From contig URIR01000022.1 in NCBI GenBank assembly GCA_900547955.1, positions 1-29,865 of the forward strand: DNA of 29,865 nt, given 5' to 3'. The notes below the pieces were generated by a model. That model saw nothing but the letters and a program-made list of their open reading frames with translations. It did not search any database and was not told the DNA's origin. The translations under genes and the position numbers were made by a program. The DNA comes from an uncultured Eubacteriales bacterium (GTDB taxonomy: Bacteria > Bacillota > Clostridia > Christensenellales > QALW01). Below, in pieces: positions 7,786 to 15,155 of the stretch (position 1 is the stretch's first letter; each line of letters opens with the position of its first letter).

Positions 7786-8319
7786 TTAAGAATATGGCGA
7801 AACACCCCCGGTAATTATAAGATATATCTGATGCACAATCTTATCCAGATTTTTTGTATCCTCTTCCGTCCAGTTCGCAAGCACGCCCATCATGGCCTGG
7901 CTGTGATAACGCAAAATAAAATTGACTTCCGACCGGCTGCATTGCTTATATAAATTTCTCTCCTCCACAGTTTGTTCAAAAATATCATAAACATGCTCGG
8001 TTAATATGCGCGCAATCTCATCGCCGTAGTTTGTCTGCATGCTCTTTTTAACATGCGGAGCAGCATTAATAGCCATAAGCACAAAATAGCGCAGTCTTTC
8101 TTCGCCATCCTTGCCCATCCCCGCTTCTCTCATAAGCTGCACACCTTTTTCCAGCATCCATTTGAGCATATCCGGAATATCTTCAAAATGATAATAAAAA
8201 GCCTGGCGGGTTATATTGCATTCCTCCACTATATCCTTTACCGTCAGCTTTTTAACCTTTCTTTCACGCAGAAGTCTTACTGCAGCCTCCGCTATTTCAT
8301 TTTTCATATCAATCGCCAT
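7786..8319 (-). CDS. TetR/AcrR-family transcriptional regulator
   Basis: A 177-residue regulator. The N-terminus carries the TetR helix-turn-helix: IAEAAVRLLRERKVKKLTV, then DIVEECNITRQAFYYHFEDI (about 28-47), where TRQAFYYHF is the recognition helix. The rest is a helical ligand-binding/dimer domain with no motif that names a ligand; the general shape is like the short DhaS/TetR_C_8-type regulators. The ATG at 8319 is preferred because GGAGG lies 8 bases upstream, while the longer frame would start on a GTG inside that ribosome site. It lies upstream of, and in the same direction as, the FtsH/exporter operon, so control of the exporter is plausible; I see no clear operator at 7673-7701. Confidence 0.9.
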   Translation of the reverse strand: MAIDMKNEIAEAAVRLLRERKVKKLTVKDIVEECNITRQAFYYHFEDIPDMLKWMLEKGVQLMREAGMGKDGEERLRYFVLMAINAAPHVKKSMQTNYGDEIARILTEHVYDIFEQTVEERNLYKQCSRSEVNFILRYHSQAMMGVLANWTEEDTKNLDKIVHQIYLIITGGVSPYS

Positions 8320-8368
8320 TAATTCCACCTCCGGCTGGAATCAAACAAAAACGCCATAATAATCTAAT

Positions 8369-8410
8369 AAAAAAACCGAACCTATCGTCAAAAGGCGTTA
8401 AGGTTCGGTT
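8369..8410 (-). terminator. Rho-independent terminator after the tRNA pair
   Basis: AACCGAACCT (8374-8383) pairs with its complement at 8401-8410 around a 17-base loop. On the minus strand the stem runs straight into a T-rich tail (TTTTTTTATTAG), immediately after the CCA of tRNA-Lys. Confidence 0.85.
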
Positions 8411-8414
8411 GACA

Positions 8415-8491
8415 TGGTGGACGATCAGGGGCTCGAACCCTGGACACCCTGATTAAGAGTCAGGTGCTCTACCAACTGAGCTAATCGTCCA
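8415..8491 (-). tRNA. tRNA-Lys (CTT), with encoded CCA
   Basis: The minus strand folds as a standard tRNA: acceptor stem TGGACGA with TCGTCCA, a D-arm with TAGCTCAGTTGGTAGAGC, anticodon loop CTCTTAA within stem CCTGA/TCAGG giving anticodon CTT (Lys), and a T-arm with GGTTCGAGCC. The 3' CCA is encoded. It is co-transcribed with the tRNA-Gly just upstream; only one base separates the two genes. Confidence 0.97.
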
Positions 8492-8492
8492 T

Positions 8493-8567
8493 TGGAGCGG
8501 AAGACGAGATTCGAACTCGCGACATTCGCCTTGGCAAGGCGACGCTCTACCACTGAGCCACTCCCGC
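8493..8567 (-). tRNA. tRNA-Gly (GCC), with encoded CCA
   Basis: On the minus strand the acceptor stem GCGGGAG pairs with CTTCCGC (one G-U), the D-arm is GTGGCTCAGTGGTAGAGC, the anticodon loop TTGCCAA lies in stem TCGCC/GGCGA giving anticodon GCC (Gly), and the T-loop is GTTCGAATC. CCA is encoded. It is the first tRNA of the two-gene unit. Confidence 0.97.
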
Positions 8568-8573
8568 ATGCTC

Positions 8574-8602
8574 TGCTAACAATTTTTTCTTTGTCAGCAG
8601 AT
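8574..8602 (-). other. Leader hairpin of the tRNA-Gly/Lys precursor
   Basis: On the minus strand CTGCTGACA pairs with TGTTAGCAG (9 bp, one G-U) around an 11-base A-rich loop. It lies between the -10 box and the tRNA-Gly 5' end, so it would form the 5' leader of the precursor. Confidence 0.5.
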
Positions 8603-8605
8603 GGT

Positions 8606-8634
8606 ATAATATCATATCCTTCGTTTTTTGTAAA
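8606..8634 (-). promoter_or_regulatory. Promoter of the tRNA-Gly/tRNA-Lys unit
   Basis: On the minus strand TTTACA (8629-8634) and TATTAT (8606-8611) are spaced by 17 bases, about 38 bases upstream of tRNA-Gly. Good match to the sigma-A consensus. Confidence 0.75.
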
Positions 8635-8670
8635 GCGTTTTTGAAGGGTTGCAATAATTTTTTTATAAAA

Positions 8671-9672
8671 TCAGCGTTTTTTTATTACCTTATTCTTCAG
8701 CTCCCTTCCAGAATCAAAATCCGCGGCATTTTTTAGAGTGGTATTAGCTATCGCCTCCAGCGCTTCCACAGTAAAATACGCCTGATGGGATGTTACCAGC
8801 ACATTAGGAAGCGCCAAAAGCTCAAGCAAGGTATCGTCCCCTAAAATACTGTCGGTAAAATCCTCATAGAAATAATTTTCTTCCTCCTCATATACGTCCA
8901 AACCAACCGAGGAAATAATTCTGCTTTTAAGCCCGTCTATAAGCGCCTGAGTATCCACAAGACCTCCGCGAGAAATGTTTATAAACATAACTCCCTTTTT
9001 CATTTTGGCAATACTCTCTTTATTTATTAAATGCCTGTTCTCCTCAGTAAGCGGACAATGCAGGGTTATAATATCGCTCTGCGCATATAATTCATCCAAA
9101 CCGACCAATTCTATGCCATTTTCCATCGCATAGCTTTTATCTGCATAAAGGTCGTGCGCAATAATGCGGCAGGAAAATGCCTTAAGCAGCGACGCTACCG
9201 CTCTGCCTATGCGTCCCAGCCCGATTATTCCGGCCGTTTTACCCGCCATATTAAAACCTAATAAACCCTTAAGACTGAAATTATATTCCTTAGTGCGCAG
9301 ATACGCCTTGTGTATCTTGCGGTTAAGCGCCAAAATAAGCGCCAAAGTATGCTCGGCTACTCCCTGGGAGGAATATTCCGGCACATTCATAACGCATATC
9401 CCTAATTTTTCCGCGGCTGCTAAATCAACGTTATTAACCCCTGCGCATCTCAAAAGAAGCAACTTTATGCCGTTTTCCTTTATGCATTCCAGCGTGCCGG
9501 CAGAAATCCTGTCGTTGACAAAGCAGCATACGGCGTCAAATCCCGAAGCCATATCCGCGTTGTCGCAGTCCAGCCGGTCGGCAAAAAACCTCATTTCAAA
9601 TCCAAACGTCTCATTAGCCCGAGTAAAAAACTCAATATCATATTCCTTTGCATCAAAAAACGCTATTTTCAT
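8671..9672 (-). CDS. D-2-hydroxyacid dehydrogenase, probably D-lactate dehydrogenase
   Basis: A 333-residue NAD-dependent enzyme of the D-isomer 2-hydroxyacid dehydrogenase family, which reduces a 2-oxoacid such as pyruvate to the D-hydroxyacid. The nucleotide fold shows GLGRIG (151-156) with the NAD-selecting Asp174. The catalytic triad Arg235 (NISRGG), Glu264 (DVYEEE) and His296 (TSHQA) falls at the same residue numbers as in lactobacillar D-lactate dehydrogenase, supporting that assignment. The length is typical. AAAGGAG precedes the ATG. It is a single gene, 73 bases after murG. In a fermenter it would regenerate NAD+ from glycolytic NADH; other 2-oxoacids remain possible. Confidence 0.88.
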   Translation of the reverse strand: MKIAFFDAKEYDIEFFTRANETFGFEMRFFADRLDCDNADMASGFDAVCCFVNDRISAGTLECIKENGIKLLLLRCAGVNNVDLAAAEKLGICVMNVPEYSSQGVAEHTLALILALNRKIHKAYLRTKEYNFSLKGLLGFNMAGKTAGIIGLGRIGRAVASLLKAFSCRIIAHDLYADKSYAMENGIELVGLDELYAQSDIITLHCPLTEENRHLINKESIAKMKKGVMFINISRGGLVDTQALIDGLKSRIISSVGLDVYEEEENYFYEDFTDSILGDDTLLELLALPNVLVTSHQAYFTVEALEAIANTTLKNAADFDSGRELKNKVIKKR

Positions 9673-9699
9673 TTACAGACTCCTTTGTGTTTATATTTT

Positions 9700-9727
9700 A
9701 TCCTAAGCAGTAAAAGGTATGTATCAA
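9700..9727 (-). promoter_or_regulatory. Possible promoter of the D-hydroxyacid dehydrogenase gene
   Basis: On the minus strand TTGATA (9722-9727) and TAGGAT (9700-9705) are spaced by 16 bases within the short murG-dehydrogenase gap. The -10 match is only moderate. Confidence 0.4.
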
Positions 9728-9744
9728 TTTATGCCCGGCCAAAC

Positions 9745-10818
9745 CTAACGGCCATTTTTCATAAATGCCTCTTCAATAACGCGCATAACGTTCTCAGCTC
9801 CCCGCGCCGCAGGCGCATTTTTCATTTTTTCAATATATGTTTCCCTTTGCGCATATAAATTATCCACAGCCTTAGCCAGGGTTTCTCCGTTAAGCTGCGC
9901 CTCAGGCAGCACCATGGCATAGCCCTCCTTCTCAAACGCACGTGCATTTTGAACCTGATCTCCGCGCGAACCGGCGTCAAGAGGTATAAGCAGCATAGGC
10001 TTTTTAAGAGCCAGAAATTCATTTATACTGTTTGAACCCGCGCGGGATATAATCATATCGGCCAAAGCCAGCACATCCGGAAGCTGCTTATCCATATATT
10101 CCTTCTGCACATAGCCCTTCAGCTCGTTATATTGCGTATCCGCCTTGCCCTTGCCGCAGAGATGTACGACATTAAAGCTCTCAAGCAGTTTTTCCAGTAC
10201 TGAGCGCACAGCCTGATTAACCTTAACCGAGCCGCTGGAACCGCCCATAACCAGGAGCGTAGGCCGACGCGAAAGCCCGAGCGCTCTGCGAGCGCATTCT
10301 CCGTTCCCTAAAAATAATTCCTCTCTTATAGGCGAGCCTGTGACAACCACCTTTTCCCCGCTGAATTTAGCCCCGGCTTCTTTAAAAGTAAGGCAAATCC
10401 GTTTTGCCGCAGGCGCGCAGAGCCTTGTAGCCAGGCCGGGGGAAATATCCGATTCATGAATAACTACGGGAATTTTCAATTTGCCCGCAGCCTTAACTGC
10501 CGGCACCGAAACAAAACCGCCCTTGGAAAACAGCACGTCAGGGGCCGTCTCTCTAAGTATTGCCAGCGACTGCCTATATCCCTTTATAACTTTAAAGGGG
10601 TCGGTTAAATTTTTTATATCTAAATATCTGCGAAGCTTTCCGGCGCTAATCTCATGGTACACTATATCAGGCTGAGCCGTTATAAGCTCATATTCCAAGC
10701 CCTCGCGCGTACCTATATAATGAATTTCATAGCCTTTTTTCCGCAGATAAGGCAAAAGCGCAATATTAGGAGTGACATGGCCGGCCGTACCGCCTCCCGT
10801 CAACACAATCTTAGGCAT
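9745..10818 (-). CDS. murG: MurG, UDP-GlcNAc:lipid I N-acetylglucosaminyltransferase
   Basis: A 357-residue GT-B glycosyltransferase that converts lipid I to lipid II at the cytoplasmic face of the membrane. The N-terminal glycine-rich loop GGGTAGHVTPN (8-18) binds lipid I; SKGGFVSVP and HESD follow. The C-terminal UDP-GlcNAc site shows GGSSGS, then SRAGSNSINEFLALKKPMLL and DQVQNA, all MurG hallmarks. The length fits the family. The ATG has AAAGGAG upstream. It stands alone here, away from the usual division/cell-wall cluster, with its own promoter. Confidence 0.96.
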   Translation of the reverse strand: MPKIVLTGGGTAGHVTPNIALLPYLRKKGYEIHYIGTREGLEYELITAQPDIVYHEISAGKLRRYLDIKNLTDPFKVIKGYRQSLAILRETAPDVLFSKGGFVSVPAVKAAGKLKIPVVIHESDISPGLATRLCAPAAKRICLTFKEAGAKFSGEKVVVTGSPIREELFLGNGECARRALGLSRRPTLLVMGGSSGSVKVNQAVRSVLEKLLESFNVVHLCGKGKADTQYNELKGYVQKEYMDKQLPDVLALADMIISRAGSNSINEFLALKKPMLLIPLDAGSRGDQVQNARAFEKEGYAMVLPEAQLNGETLAKAVDNLYAQRETYIEKMKNAPAARGAENVMRVIEEAFMKNGR

Positions 10819-10859
10819 AAAATTTCTCCTTTAAGCAAAAACAAAATTCCATCTAAATT

Positions 10860-10889
10860 ACTATATGCTCGAAATTCTTTCTGGGTCAA
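10860..10889 (-). promoter_or_regulatory. Promoter of murG
   Basis: On the minus strand TTGACC (10884-10889) and TATAGT (10860-10865) are spaced by 18 bases, 42 bases upstream of the murG ATG. Confidence 0.6.
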
Positions 10890-10964
10890 AACAGGAAAAT
10901 ACCGCATTTATACCAGCCGTACCGCCATCCAGAAAAATATATTTGCAAGGCGATTTAGACCAGA

Positions 10965-11813
10965 TTACAAGCCAAACAAGCTGAGAATCAGGCCCGCAGC
11001 GGCAGAAATCCCGAACAGCAGCAGAATAATTCTAACACAATCCTTTATATTCCTGTTGGCCCTAAACAGCACTATAAGCCCGACGCCCGCTCCGGCGCAC
11101 AGTCCGGCCACCGCTGAACTGAGGGTTATTGCACCCCCTATATAAAGCTCTGTTATAACGACCGAGGCTGCGCAATTCGGAATAAGCCCTATAAGCGCCG
11201 CCAATATGGGCTGGAAAAAGCTGCCCGAAAGCATCAATTCGCCCAATTTATCCTCTCCTACCAGGTGAATCAGCCCGCCCAGCACAATATTAGCCGCCAA
11301 AACTATCGCAAAAACGCCTGCCGTATGCTTTAAGGCAGAAAGAAATATGCTGTGCTCGCAGCCGCAGCCAGAACACAGCCTTTTGATATTTTCTTCCCCC
11401 TGGCCGCTATTCTTTTTAACTATAAAATCTATAATAAGGCCAGCTAAAACAGCAATAACCACCTTTATTCCTATAAGAACCAGCATTTGACCTATATGTC
11501 CAGGCTGAGAGAGCATTATTATGACCATTTCGTCTGAAGTAGACAAAAAAACAGCCATTAAAGTACCCAGCGTTATTATCCGCCCCGCATACAAATTAGC
11601 CGCCATTGCCGAAAAGCCGCACTGAGGCACACATCCCAGCAGCGCGCCTATTATAACTCCCAGCTTACCCGAACCGGCCAAGGCCTTTTCCATTTTACCC
11701 GATGCATGATGCTCAAGAAATTCTATAAGCAGATATGCCAAAAACAAAAAAGGCAATATCTTTAGCGAATCAATTAAAGCGTGATGTAAAATTTCCCATA
11801 CCGTTTCCCACAT
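10965..11813 (-). CDS. ArsP_2-type 10-TM putative heavy-metal (arsenic or manganese) exporter
   Basis: A 282-residue polytopic protein. Two halves share a repeated motif, GALLGCVPQCGFSAMAANLY (about 56-75) and AALIGLIPNCAASVVITELY, each followed by a glycine-rich helix. This internal duplication with a Cys in each half is typical of the 'putative 10TM heavy-metal exporter' family, members of which are annotated as arsenic efflux or manganese transport proteins. A cytoplasmic cluster CSGCGCEH near the middle could bind metal. The substrate cannot be decided from sequence. The start ATG has GGGAG upstream and lies 12 bases after the preceding small membrane gene. Confidence 0.8.
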   Translation of the reverse strand: MWETVWEILHHALIDSLKILPFLFLAYLLIEFLEHHASGKMEKALAGSGKLGVIIGALLGCVPQCGFSAMAANLYAGRIITLGTLMAVFLSTSDEMVIIMLSQPGHIGQMLVLIGIKVVIAVLAGLIIDFIVKKNSGQGEENIKRLCSGCGCEHSIFLSALKHTAGVFAIVLAANIVLGGLIHLVGEDKLGELMLSGSFFQPILAALIGLIPNCAASVVITELYIGGAITLSSAVAGLCAGAGVGLIVLFRANRNIKDCVRIILLLFGISAAAGLILSLFGL

Positions 11814-11825
11814 AAAATATACTCC

Positions 11826-12197
11826 CTATATAATAAGCTCTGCAATTAAATTATCCAAAATTTGAAAAGCCAAAGGCAGCAAAGCGCAAATTACTCCCAG
11901 CCCCGTCCTTTTATTTGCCCCAAATATCATAAGCTTAGGCAGCAAAAATAATTGAATAACCGTCAAGGCTATTCTCAAAGCCCACCAGGTGAAATGGCCG
12001 GTCGCAGTTATCCCGTTAAAATTTAAAAAGCAAAACAGCAAAGCCAACGCGCCCTCGGGCAGCAGAGTCACATGCCAAAGCTTTTTAAAAAAGGCCGCCG
12101 GCCCCATTTTCGTTACAGCTGAAAACAGGCTGAATCCGGCAGCGGCAATAGCCACATACCCAAAAGCCAGGATAATTATCTTTAAAGTTACCGTCAT
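11826..12197 (-). CDS. Small four-helix membrane protein, unknown, paired with the metal exporter
   Basis: A 123-residue hydrophobic protein with about four predicted helices: 3-25, a segment around HVTLLPEGALALLFCFLNF, one around WALRIALTVIQLFLLPKLMI, and a last one around LGVICALLPLAFQIL. No signal peptidase site and no recognised family motif. The ribosome site before the ATG is weak (GGGA). Co-transcription with the ArsP_2-type gene (12-base gap, shared promoter at 12236-12264) suggests an accessory role in the same transport process; that is inference. Confidence 0.65.
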   Translation of the reverse strand: MTVTLKIIILAFGYVAIAAAGFSLFSAVTKMGPAAFFKKLWHVTLLPEGALALLFCFLNFNGITATGHFTWWALRIALTVIQLFLLPKLMIFGANKRTGLGVICALLPLAFQILDNLIAELII

Positions 12198-12235
12198 AAA
12201 TTATTTCCCAACATATATTTTGAAACATTTTAATT

Positions 12236-12264
12236 ATTATATGATATTTTTCAGTATTGCGCAA
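12236..12264 (-). promoter_or_regulatory. Promoter of the small-membrane-protein/metal-exporter operon
   Basis: On the minus strand TTGCGC (12259-12264) and TATAAT (12236-12241) are spaced by 17 bases, about 39 bases before the ATG. The -35 box lies in the palindrome TTGCGCAA, a possible operator. Confidence 0.6.
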
Positions 12265-12316
12265 ATATTTTATATTCTTCACCGTAAAAACGCCGGCGCT
12301 TTTATTAAACGGCATT

Positions 12317-12545
12317 TTTTAGAATATGCCTCTTAATTAAAGGGCGCGCGGAGGCCAGATTGACAAGGGGGCGGCGCGGAGGCCCGGCCTTAAGGCCGGG
12401 CTAAGCGCATAGCGGCGCAAATGAAAGTTTACTTTCATTTGCGCCGCTATGCGCTTTATTTTGGCGCCCTCCGGGCGCCAAAACTCCGCGCCGCCCCCAT
12501 GAGTCTGTCATTCTGCGCCCTTTAATTAAGAGGCATATTCTAAAA
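12317..12545. repeat. Large cloverleaf palindrome (block 2), possible MITE-like or structured element
   Basis: The ends are a perfect 31-bp inverted repeat: 12317-12347 with 12515-12545, beginning TTTTAGAATATGCC. Inside, after a near-match (AGATTGACA against AGAATGACA), a second perfect stem pairs GGGGGCGGCGCGGAG at 12367-12381 with its complement at 12484-12498. Between these stems are three perfect hairpins: 12382-12401 (20-base palindrome GCCCGGCCTTAAGGCCGGGC), 12403-12456 (26-bp arms, 2-base loop) and 12459-12483 (11-bp arms, TCC loop). The folded shape is a long stem carrying three arms. The arms begin beside TA on each side. No coding frame is evident. It fills the gap between the metal-exporter promoter and the SDR promoter, which face away from each other. 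Confidence 0.85.
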
Positions 12546-12594
12546 GCACCCTTTAAAAACCCCGCAATACAAATTCAAGAAAAACAAAAAGTAA

Positions 12595-12623
12595 TGGAAA
12601 ATAAAATAACCGTATGCTATAAT
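12595..12623 (+). promoter_or_regulatory. Promoter of the SDR/hydrolase pair
   Basis: TGGAAA (12595-12600), 17-base spacer, then TATAAT (12618-12623) with a TG two bases before it (extended -10). The transcript would have a leader of about 115 bases. A perfect palindrome TATCAGCTGATA lies just past the predicted start (12636-12647). Confidence 0.65.
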
Positions 12624-12635
12624 AATTAAACTAAA

Positions 12636-12647
12636 TATCAGCTGATA
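12636..12647. promoter_or_regulatory. Possible operator palindrome
   Basis: A perfect 12-base palindrome TATCAGCTGATA within about 25 bases of the -10 box of the SDR promoter. The position suits a repressor site, but no cognate regulator is nearby. Confidence 0.3.
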
Positions 12648-12745
12648 ATATTACTAATGATATCAAATACCGCGATTGGGCGTATTCACTCCTTATTCTG
12701 CGCCGCGTTATATCGCATATGATTTGTCCATAAGAAAGGATGGCC

Positions 12746-13483
12746 ATGAAGAAAAAAACTGTATTGATAACCGGCGCGTCCAGAGGAATAGGGCGCGCCT
12801 GCGCGCTTAAATTTGCTCTAACAGGCTGGAACGTAGTAGTTAACTACTTAAACAGCGCCGAAAAAGCGCGCGAACTGCTTGAAACAATTAAAACCAGCGG
12901 CGCTGACGGAATAGCGGTTCGAGCAGATGTTTCTTCACCCGAAGAGGTTGAAGGGCTGTTTAATCAGGCTGCCGAGCGTTACGGCGAAATAGACGCCGTT
13001 ATAAACAGCGCCGGAATAGCTCAAAAAAAACTGTTTATTGATATAACCAATGAGGATTGGCGAAATATGCTGGATATCGACCTCAGCAGCGTTTTCTATT
13101 GCTCTCGGCAGGCAGTCAGGCATATGATGTGGAACAGAAGAGGATGCATAATAAATATATCCTCTATATGGGGAATAACCGGCGGCGCATGTGAAGTGCA
13201 TTATTCCGCAGCCAAGGCCGGAGTGATAGGCTTAACTAAAGCCCTTGCCAAGGAAGCCGGTCAGTGGAATATAAGAATAAACTGCATAGCTCCCGGAGTT
13301 ATCCATACCGATATGAACGCCGATTTAACCCCTGCGGACATAACCGAGCTGACATCCCAAACTCCTTTAGGAAGAACAGGAAAGCCGCAGGACATTGCTG
13401 AACTTGCGCTGTTTTTAGCATCGCAGCAGTCTGAATTTATAACCGGCCAGATAATAAGCCCTAACGGAGGACTGGTTATATAA
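12746..13483 (+). CDS. SDR-family oxidoreductase, YmfI-like (EF-P 5-aminopentanone reductase type) or FabG
   Basis: A 245-residue classical short-chain dehydrogenase. TGASRGIG (9-16) binds NADP(H), NSAG follows near 87, and the catalytic Ser140, Tyr153 and Lys157 lie in SSIWG and YSAAKAG. The stretch ISSIWGITGGACEVHYSAAK is the pattern of Bacillus YmfI, which reduces the 5-aminopentanone group on EF-P, rather than of typical FabG; the loop GIAQKKLFIDIT also fits. The position of the fourth SDR catalytic residue, normally Asn, is Asp (near 112). The start ATG at 12746 has AAAGGA at proper spacing; the ATG at 12740 overlaps it. FabG-type 3-oxoacyl-ACP reductase activity remains possible. The hydrolase gene follows after 54 bases. 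Confidence 0.85.
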   Translation: MKKKTVLITGASRGIGRACALKFALTGWNVVVNYLNSAEKARELLETIKTSGADGIAVRADVSSPEEVEGLFNQAAERYGEIDAVINSAGIAQKKLFIDITNEDWRNMLDIDLSSVFYCSRQAVRHMMWNRRGCIINISSIWGITGGACEVHYSAAKAGVIGLTKALAKEAGQWNIRINCIAPGVIHTDMNADLTPADITELTSQTPLGRTGKPQDIAELALFLASQQSEFITGQIISPNGGLVI

Positions 13484-13537
13484 TGTCTCAGCCTCTGATT
13501 GCTAATTTTAAAAAATGAGGCCAGATTTAATATAATT

Positions 13538-14209
13538 ATGATAATAAATGTAAATAATTTAAAAATATATTATGAAAAAGCGGGTCAGGGGCCTCCGCTG
13601 CTGCTTTTGCACGGCAATGGAGAATCTCACGCAGTCTTCGCTCCCTTAATTAAATCTCTGCAAAGCTCCTTTACAATATTTGCCCCGGACAGCCGAGGGC
13701 ACGGCCAAAGCGAATACGCCCCTATGGATTACTTTCTAATGGCGGAGGACGTATACTCCTTTATTAAAGCTCTTGGCATTAAAAAACCGCATATATTCGG
13801 CTACAGCGACGGCGGTATAACAGCGCTTCTGCTCGCCTCCTCACATCCCGAATGCCTTTCCTCCCTTATAGCAGCCGGAGCTAATCTTAGAGTATCCGCC
13901 TTCAAAAAGCGTATACGTTTTCTTATGGAGCTGGAATATCTGTTTAAACGAGATGAAAAGCTGCGTCTAATGCTGAAGCAGCCTTGCATTTCCCCCCGAA
14001 CGCTCAGCTCAATAACAGTTCGTTCTCTTATACTGGCTGGGGAAAAAGACGTTTTCCCTTTTGCGCATACTCTGGAGATAAAAGCTTCCATTAAACAGGC
14101 TCAGCTATTAATTCTAAAGGGTAAAAATCATTACAATTATGTGCATAATACCGATATGCTCGCTCCAATAATATCTGAATTTTGCCTTAATAAGCATGTG
14201 CGGTTATAA
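13538..14209 (+). CDS. Alpha/beta-fold hydrolase
   Basis: A 223-residue alpha/beta hydrolase. HGNGE (25-29) provides the oxyanion region, DSRGHGQS follows strand 4, the nucleophile elbow is GYSDGG with Ser90, and the acid and base are Asp171 (AGEKD) and His198 (KGKNHYNYV). It is shorter than many members, with a reduced lid. I prefer the ATG at 13538 because the family N-terminus (INVNNLKIYYEKAGQGPPLL) starts there; the longer frame begins at a TTG without support. A GAGG box is 18 bases upstream, further than usual. The ester or amide substrate is unknown. It is probably co-transcribed with the SDR gene and ends at the terminator at 14246. Confidence 0.87.
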   Translation: MIINVNNLKIYYEKAGQGPPLLLLHGNGESHAVFAPLIKSLQSSFTIFAPDSRGHGQSEYAPMDYFLMAEDVYSFIKALGIKKPHIFGYSDGGITALLLASSHPECLSSLIAAGANLRVSAFKKRIRFLMELEYLFKRDEKLRLMLKQPCISPRTLSSITVRSLILAGEKDVFPFAHTLEIKASIKQAQLLILKGKNHYNYVHNTDMLAPIISEFCLNKHVRL

Positions 14210-14245
14210 CGTCCTAAATTATTATTTTACCCGCCTAATAAACAT

Positions 14246-14289
14246 ACCGGCTTTGTTTACAAAGTATGTGATGCGTTTAAGCCGGTTTT
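14246..14289 (+). terminator. Terminator of the SDR/hydrolase transcript
   Basis: ACCGGCTT (14246-14253) pairs with AAGCCGGT (14279-14286), followed by TTTATGTT. The loop is long (25 bases), so it is moderately convincing. Confidence 0.55.
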
Positions 14290-14290
14290 A

Positions 14291-14299
14291 TGTTATAAT
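14291..14299 (+). promoter_or_regulatory. Extended -10 promoter of the CBS/propeller pair
   Basis: TGTTATAAT is an extended -10 (TGnTATAAT) about 105 bases before the CBS gene start. No good -35 box is present, which is tolerated with an extended -10. Confidence 0.5.
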
Positions 14300-14402
14300 A
14301 TATTTAAAGAATCCAACTGCGGCAAAATAGCTGGACAAAGGTCTGAACATCTGATTCAGAATGCGCTTGTCCGCCTTATTGATATACTTTAGGAGAATCC
14401 AA

Positions 14403-15140
14403 ATGGGCTTTAGTGAACCAAACGCTCTGGAATTTATTAAATTATATAATATAATAGACGATTGCCTGAGCAAAAATTTAAGCATAGAAAAAAACGATAT
14501 GTCCTTTACTCAAAAGGTCAATACTTTGCGCACAAAGGGAGATCATATAATATCCCGCTTTTATGTTGATTTGCTTATATACGCTAAACTACGCAACGTG
14601 GTAGTGCACGATACTACAACCGACGAGCCTGTCGCCCGCCCATCCGACGCCACTATTGAAAAAATGCGCGAAATAATTCGGCTAATGACTCAGGCGCCTC
14701 TGGCCTTAGACAGCATCGCCAAAACCTATACCGAACTGCTTAAGACAAAGCCTCATCATAAAATAGCCGAGCTTATGCGCCGCATGCATAAGGCGCAGAC
14801 CACCTATGTACCGGTAATAGAGGACGGCCAGCTCGTCGGCGTTTTTTCTATGAGCGCGCTTACCGCCTATATAAGCGCCAAGGGAATTTCCCTTTTAAAT
14901 GAAGAACTGACCATTGCGCAGATAGAACCGTTTTATCGAATAAACAATTCCAAACGCACCGAAGCATTTTTCTTTGCCCAGGCTGATGCCAGCATATACG
15001 ATATAGACAACATCTTTAATAAAACCGTTAATACCGGCCTGACCGTAGGCGCGGTATTCATTACGCACGACGGCTCCATGAACGGCCAGCTTTTGGGAAT
15101 GATTTCCCCATTTGACCTAGTGCGCATAAACCTTGATTAA
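14403..15140 (+). CDS. CBS-domain protein with unrecognised N-terminal region
   Basis: A 245-residue soluble protein. Residues 1-95 form a helical region (EPNALEFIKLYNIIDDCLSK and onward) that I do not recognise. Residues about 100-245 carry a tandem CBS pair: HKAQTTYVPVIEDGQLVGVF, then a second half ending HDGSMNGQLLGMISPFDLVR, both the usual strand-turn-strand of CBS modules that bind adenosine nucleotides. The ATG follows AGGAGA by 6 bases; the upstream frame extension lacks a ribosome site. The membrane-anchored protein follows after 15 bases, so the two are likely expressed together. A regulatory, nucleotide-sensing role is expected; its target is unknown. Confidence 0.82.
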   Translation: MGFSEPNALEFIKLYNIIDDCLSKNLSIEKNDMSFTQKVNTLRTKGDHIISRFYVDLLIYAKLRNVVVHDTTTDEPVARPSDATIEKMREIIRLMTQAPLALDSIAKTYTELLKTKPHHKIAELMRRMHKAQTTYVPVIEDGQLVGVFSMSALTAYISAKGISLLNEELTIAQIEPFYRINNSKRTEAFFFAQADASIYDIDNIFNKTVNTGLTVGAVFITHDGSMNGQLLGMISPFDLVRINLD

Positions 15141-15155
15141 CGAAAGGATACAAAA

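Noticed and set aside
12317..12545. CRISPR-like or tandem repeat interpretation of the palindromic block
   Set aside because: The repeats are inverted and nested, with no regularly spaced direct repeats or spacers; no cas-like gene is nearby.
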